Program-made: the position numbers and the translations under genes
The notes under the pieces: model-generated
The model's input: only the letters and a program-made list of their open reading frames with translations
What the model was told of the DNA's origin: nothing
The model's database searches: none
Shown: one piece after another, positions 6,484-9,320 of the stretch
How positions within the stretch are numbered: position 1 is the stretch's first letter
How the letters are laid out: each line of letters opens with the position of its first letter
DNA from: an uncultured PS1 clade bacterium
Lineage (GTDB): Bacteria; Pseudomonadota; Gammaproteobacteria; PS1; Pseudothioglobaceae
DNA: 9,320 bases
Assembly (NCBI GenBank): GCA_937950605.1
Contig: CALFDA010000053.1
Coordinates: 1-9,320 of the forward strand
Reading direction: 5' to 3'

Positions 6484-7392
6484 TTAATTGATGCGTATGT
6501 TAAAAAATGTATTAAAAGTTTTGCGTGCTTGTTGCGCTTGATTAATATCTATTGCCAAAAATTTAACTTCATTATTTGCCTGTTGTTGTGCAAGTTTAGC
6601 CAAATCTAGTGAAAATACAGTGCCAATTTTAGGATAGCCCCCAATAGTCGGCATATCTTTCAGTAGTATAATCGGCAGGCCGTCAGTAGTAATTTCTACG
6701 CTTCCATAACTCAATCCTTCGGAAATCATAGGATGCTGTTTGATAATCGGTTTACCCTTCAGACGACAGCCTGTTCTATCGCTAGCATTATCAATTTTAT
6801 AGCTTTGCCGAAAAAATAAATCGCGTTGTTGTTGGGTAAAATCGTTGAATTGATAAGTTGGAATAAGCCTTAAAACAACTTTTTTTTGATAGTTTGGTTT
6901 ATATCTTTTTGGTATTTCTCGATACTTTATTTTAGTGTGCTTTTCACAAGGCAAAACCTCTTCTGCAACAAGCTTATTACCAATATTTTCGCGTAAATTT
7001 ACCGATTTTGAGTCAAATAGCACAGGGCTATTAAAACCGCCTTTAACTGCTAAATAATTGCGTATACCGTTTTTAACTCTGCCTATGCTCAATATATCAC
7101 CTTTTAGAACTTGTACACAACACCACATTGATGCAGTTTTGTTATTAATCCTAAAATCGACCTCGGCTCCCGTTAAAGCGATGAATGTATTAGTTTGCGC
7201 TTCAAGCGTCAAATTGCCGAAAGTACATTCAATAACCCCATCATTAAAATGATTAGAAAGCAGATAATTTCCCCAACAATAAGCATGTTCGTCCATTACC
7301 CCTGATTGACTTAATCCATGTTTTCCATAACCAAAGCGCCCATAATCTTGTATGGTGGATAAAAAACTAGGTTTAATTACTTTAAAACTCAT
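6484..7392 (-). CDS. pxpC: PxpC/KipA-type biotin-dependent carboxyltransferase-fold protein
   Basis: The 302-residue protein belongs to the CT_A_B family: KipA in Bacillus, YbgK/PxpC in E. coli, and urea amidolyase domains. Conserved blocks are TIQDYGRFGYGKHGLSQSG (13-31), RNYLAVKGGF (111-120), DRTGCRLKG (205-213), SEGLSYGSVEIT (224-235) and DMPTIGGYPKIGTV (246-259). Length is close to the family norm. In the known system, PxpA, PxpB and PxpC together form an ATP-dependent 5-oxoprolinase that opens pyroglutamate to glutamate. Here neither the PxpB (KipI/AHS1) nor the PxpA (LamB/YcsF) partner adjoins it: its upstream neighbour is a divergent thioredoxin and downstream is a convergent rhodanese. 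The ATG at 7392 gives the usual N-terminus (MSFKVIKPSFLSTIQD); no Shine-Dalgarno sequence is seen. The family call is firm; the 5-oxoprolinase role depends on partners elsewhere in the genome. Confidence 0.9.
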   Translation of the reverse strand: MSFKVIKPSFLSTIQDYGRFGYGKHGLSQSGVMDEHAYCWGNYLLSNHFNDGVIECTFGNLTLEAQTNTFIALTGAEVDFRINNKTASMWCCVQVLKGDILSIGRVKNGIRNYLAVKGGFNSPVLFDSKSVNLRENIGNKLVAEEVLPCEKHTKIKYREIPKRYKPNYQKKVVLRLIPTYQFNDFTQQQRDLFFRQSYKIDNASDRTGCRLKGKPIIKQHPMISEGLSYGSVEITTDGLPIILLKDMPTIGGYPKIGTVFSLDLAKLAQQQANNEVKFLAIDINQAQQARKTFNTFFNIRIN

Positions 7393-7441
7393 AATCTAGT
7401 TTAAAAAATCATTTTTAGACGCTCCATTTAGGCTTTTGTGT

Positions 7442-7465
7442 GTAGTTTTTGTTACAAAATTCTAC
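7442..7465. promoter_or_regulatory. Imperfect inverted repeat in the pxpC/thioredoxin divergent gap
   Basis: GTAG-TTTTG and CAAAA-CTAC arms pair around a 3-base loop with a small internal mismatch, giving 9 bp in all. It lies 50 bp from the pxpC-type start and about 70 bp before the thioredoxin promoter. Its position fits an operator or leader hairpin, but the sequence alone does not decide, and AT-rich DNA makes such repeats common. Confidence 0.25.
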
Positions 7466-7531
7466 ATTTTAGAGTTATTTGCCAGTGTTACATATTGAAT
7501 TGCAAGCGCAGGTATTATCTGTTGATTTTTT

Positions 7532-7540
7532 TGTTATAAT
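7532..7540 (+). promoter_or_regulatory. Extended -10 promoter for the thioredoxin gene
   Basis: TGTTATAAT contains a perfect -10 hexamer TATAAT (7535-7540) preceded by TG with one base between, the extended -10 form that tolerates a poor -35. No good -35 is seen at the normal spacing; a TTGATT at 7522 is too close. Transcription would start near 7547, leaving a leader of roughly 38 bases to the ATG at 7585. Confidence 0.6.
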
Positions 7541-7584
7541 CTGTGTTTTAATTGATTCTTGTAAAGAGATTTTATACATCATTT

Positions 7585-7935
7585 ATGCACCCAATTGAAG
7601 TTTCATTTACCACTTTTGAGACGCTAGTTGTAGAAAAATCATACAAACAATTGGTTGTTTTGGATATTTCTGCACACTGGTGCGCTCCGTGTAAAGTTTT
7701 GCAACCTATTTTAACTAAAGTTGTATCTGAGTATAACAAAGACATTATTTCTCTAGCAAAACTTGAAGCTGAAGACGAAAATATGAAAATTGCAGGAAGA
7801 TTTTCGGTACGTGGATTTCCAACAGTTATTGCTTTTGTAAGGGGCAAAGAGAGCGCGCGTTTTCATTCTTCACAAACACCTAATTTTGTGCGTGGATTTA
7901 TTGATAAAAATTTAGAGATTTTTAGGCAAATATAA
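7585..7935 (+). CDS. Small thioredoxin-fold protein with WCAPC active site
   Basis: The 116-residue protein is a single thioredoxin domain. The redox motif is W32-C33-A-P-C36, with the cis-proline P79 in GFPT. No signal peptide is present, so it should act in the cytoplasm. The active site has alanine where canonical thioredoxin 1 has glycine (WCGPC). The downstream region (LAKLEAEDENMKIAGRFSVRG, then RFHSSQTPNFVRGFIDK) reminds me of the thioredoxin domain of the CnoX/YbbN chaperedoxins, but the TPR half of those proteins is absent, so it may be a short relative or an ordinary thioredoxin. The frame is open from a TTG at 7552, but that would sit almost on the predicted transcription start; ATG 7585 gives a normal N-terminus and is preferred, though its AAGAGA-like ribosome site is farther away than usual. 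hemH follows 48 bases downstream. Confidence 0.85.
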   Translation: MHPIEVSFTTFETLVVEKSYKQLVVLDISAHWCAPCKVLQPILTKVVSEYNKDIISLAKLEAEDENMKIAGRFSVRGFPTVIAFVRGKESARFHSSQTPNFVRGFIDKNLEIFRQI

Positions 7936-7952
7936 GCAATTAAAATCTCTAA
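7912..7952 (+). terminator. Stem-loop spanning the thioredoxin stop codon
   Basis: TTAGAGATTTT (7912-7922) and AAAATCTCTAA (7942-7952) are exact inverted copies of 11 bases with a 19-base loop containing the thioredoxin stop codon (7933-7935). It is not followed by a clear T-run, so it may be an attenuator, an mRNA-stabilising helix or chance rather than a full terminator. It would reduce or separate hemH expression from the thioredoxin transcript. Confidence 0.35.
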
Positions 7953-7983
7953 TACTAGTAAAATTTGTCCCTTATCAATTTAT

Positions 7984-8970
7984 ATGATAATAATGAAAAC
8001 TGGCATTTTACTTACCAATTTGGGCACGCCAGATGCGCCAACAAAGCCTGCTGTAAGGCGTTATTTGAAAGAATTTCTCTCAGATGAACGTGTTATACAG
8101 CCCAAAATAAAATGGCTTTGGTTATTGATATTAAATGCCATTATTCTAAATACTAGAGTAGCAAAATCTGCACGAGCGTACGCCAAAATTTGGGATAGTT
8201 TTGGCAAGGGTTCTCCATTATTAAATATCACTTTATCGCAAGAGCGAGACGTTAAAAAAAATCTAACAGGCAAATTTGACAATTTAGAGTTTGCAGTTGG
8301 TATGCGTTATGGTTGTCCTTGCATTAATTCGGCACTAACTATCCTCAAAGGCAAAGGTTGCGAAAAAATCATTGTTTTGCCACTTTATCCACAATATTCT
8401 AACAGCACAAGTGCCTCAACACTTGATGCGGTTAATAAAAATCTGGAAAATTGGAAAGATAAACCAGAATTGTATTTTATTGATCATTATCATGCAGACA
8501 AAAATTACATTCAATCTTTGGCTAATTCGGTTATTGAACATCAGCAAAAACATGGCAAGCCAGATAAATTAATGATGTCGTTTCATGGCATACCGCAACG
8601 CTTTGTGGACAATGGTGATGTTTATTATGAGCATTGCGTGCATACAAGCAAATTACTTGCTAAATCGCTAAATTTAAAAGAGTCAGAATATCAGTTGTGT
8701 TTTCAATCGGTATTTGGTCCTGAACAATGGATTAAACCAGAAACAAAAGCCAGTATAGAGTCTTTGGCGCGAGCTGGAGTTGAACACATACAAGTCATTT
8801 GCCCTGGTTTTGCTGCAGATTGTTTAGAAACCATAGAGGAAATTGATAAAAAAAACAGAGGATATTTTATGCAAGCAGGCGGCAAGATTTTCAGTTATAT
8901 ACCAGCTCTAAATAATCGAAAAGATCATATTAAAGCACTTGCTAATATTATTTCTAAACATTTATCATAA
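7984..8970 (+). CDS. hemH: Ferrochelatase
   Basis: The protein of 328 residues inserts Fe2+ into protoporphyrin IX, the last step of the protoporphyrin-dependent heme pathway. TGILLTNLGTPDAP (6-19) is the conserved N-terminus, FLSDERVI (31-38) the next block, and LPLYPQYS (132-139) lines the active site. H201 in MSFHGIP is the catalytic metal-binding histidine, and E282 in ADCLETIEEI the partner acidic residue. Length is typical of proteobacterial ferrochelatases and the gene looks intact. Two in-frame starts are possible, ATG 7984 and ATG 7993; neither has a Shine-Dalgarno sequence. E. coli HemH has four residues before KTGILL, so both are compatible and the first is given. It is probably at least partly co-transcribed with the upstream thioredoxin gene, subject to the stem-loop between them. 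Confidence 0.96.
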   Translation: MIIMKTGILLTNLGTPDAPTKPAVRRYLKEFLSDERVIQPKIKWLWLLILNAIILNTRVAKSARAYAKIWDSFGKGSPLLNITLSQERDVKKNLTGKFDNLEFAVGMRYGCPCINSALTILKGKGCEKIIVLPLYPQYSNSTSASTLDAVNKNLENWKDKPELYFIDHYHADKNYIQSLANSVIEHQQKHGKPDKLMMSFHGIPQRFVDNGDVYYEHCVHTSKLLAKSLNLKESEYQLCFQSVFGPEQWIKPETKASIESLARAGVEHIQVICPGFAADCLETIEEIDKKNRGYFMQAGGKIFSYIPALNNRKDHIKALANIISKHLS

Positions 8971-8982
8971 TTTATATTATGA
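8965..8982 (+). terminator. AT-rich hairpin at the end of hemH
   Basis: TCATAAT (8965-8971) and ATTATGA (8976-8982) form a 7-bp stem with a 4-base loop overlapping the hemH stop codon. The stem holds only one G-C pair and is not followed by a T-run, so terminator function is doubtful. Confidence 0.25.
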
Positions 8983-9010
8983 CTATCATTCATTATGATT
9001 TGTGTTGATT

Positions 9011-9016
9011 TATAAT
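9011..9016 (+). promoter_or_regulatory. Candidate -10 box ahead of the poly-G gene
   Basis: A perfect TATAAT lies 35 bp before the ATG at 9052 in the 81-bp gap after hemH. No good -35 at normal spacing and no TG extension are visible, so this is a candidate only. Confidence 0.4.
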
Positions 9017-9051
9017 ATCATATCCACTAAATACACTCCAAGCAGTAGACA

Positions 9052-9320
9052 ATGAAAAAACAACCAATAAACCAAAACACAAACAACCTTATTAAACCAC
9101 AGGGGGGGGGTACTTTATCAGGTTGATGCACCAAACCTAATTGTCCTTAAAAAGCAAAATAATTTAGAAGTATTGATTAAAGACAAAACTATTGTCTTCT
9201 TAGATTATTTTGAAGTCTGTGATAACAATGAATGCTTAGTAGAGTTGCCAGCCGAAGATGGAGGCGTTTATTTTGTAGATAACAATACAGAATTTACCCA
9301 GCTTGATGATGGCTCACAAC
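9052..9320 (+). CDS. Probable phase-variable large surface/secreted protein, N-terminus (3' partial, out of frame at G9)
   Basis: From ATG 9052 the frame reads MKKQPINQNTNNLIKPQ, then glycines from a G-run, and ends at TGA 9124-9126. Starting from the last G (9110), a different frame is open without a stop to the window end (70 codons) and has no start codon of its own: upstream it reaches a TAA at 9068. Deleting one G (or adding two) joins the two into a single protein. The downstream part (VLYQVDAPNLIVLK, then LEVLIKDKTIVFLDYFEV, and LPAEDGGVY) has the look of the N-terminal strand-rich module before the repeats of large type I-secreted adhesins, such as the BapA-prefix type. There is no Sec signal, which fits C-terminal type I secretion. 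Two cysteines lie close together (CDNNEC). The adhesin identity is inference from memory; the remainder is beyond the window. No clear Shine-Dalgarno sequence is seen. Confidence 0.6.
9102..9110 (+). repeat. Poly-G tract (G9), candidate slipped-strand phase-variation switch
   Basis: Nine consecutive G follow CCACA, 17 codons into the reading frame that starts at 9052. With nine G the protein stops after 24 residues; with eight (or eleven) it continues in the long open frame; with ten it stops at a TAA a few codons later. No other homopolymer of G or C this long occurs in the window. In DNA of about one-third G+C, such a run is very unlikely by chance (order of 1e-7 per site). Confidence 0.85.

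Noticed and set aside
7552..7584. A TTG start for the thioredoxin 11 codons upstream.
   Set aside because: It lies about 5 bases from the predicted transcription start, and the added residues are not typical of thioredoxins.
1..9320. CRISPR arrays, insertion sequences, integrase or phage genes, toxin-antitoxin pairs.
   Set aside because: No spaced direct repeats, transposase or integrase motifs, or paired small ORFs of these kinds were seen; apart from the right edge the region looks like ordinary core chromosome.

Overview
This AT-rich window (roughly one third G+C by eye) looks like chromosomal DNA of a gammaproteobacterium. The conserved order ybeD-lipB-lipA, a gammaproteobacterial YhdP (AsmA-like) C-terminus, and the base composition would fit the SUP05/Thioglobus group of sulfur oxidisers and their mussel or clam symbionts. 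That placement is an inference from gene style and composition. No marker gene in the window proves it.

Layout. (1) 1-1718, plus strand: the C-terminal ~571 residues of a YhdP-like envelope protein whose start lies upstream of the window. (2) 1719-1866: a short convergent gap with one GC-rich hairpin. (3) 3685 down to 1867, minus strand: a compact lipoate operon, ybeD-lipB-lipA, with lipB and lipA overlapping by 28 bases. (4) 3686-3746: a 61-bp divergent control region with a perfect 9-bp inverted repeat. (5) 3747-6457, plus strand: a MoxR-type AAA+ ATPase, a zincin-like plus VWA protein (DUF2201 type) 3 bp downstream, and a single-domain rhodanese 17 bp further on. (6) 6462-6478: a palindrome between convergent genes. 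(7) 7392 down to 6484, minus strand: a PxpC/KipA-type protein without its usual partners in view. (8) 7393-7584: a divergent intergenic region with an extended -10 promoter. (9) 7585-8970, plus strand: a small thioredoxin and ferrochelatase (hemH). (10) 9052-9320: the beginning of a further gene, interrupted 17 codons in by a run of nine G.

How the genes work together. YbeD, LipB and LipA supply protein-bound lipoate: octanoyl transfer, then sulfur insertion. The MoxR ATPase and its VWA partner form a chaperone-like AAA+/VWA pair whose client is not identifiable from sequence. Thioredoxin and ferrochelatase are housekeeping functions (thiol redox, last step of protoheme synthesis).

The most striking feature is at the right edge. 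The G9 tract puts the ATG at 9052 out of frame with a stop-free reading frame that runs from the tract to the end of the window. Removing one G restores a continuous protein that has no Sec signal and resembles the N-terminus of large type I-secreted adhesins. This is the classic signature of a phase-variable surface gene, although a homopolymer assembly error must be excluded.
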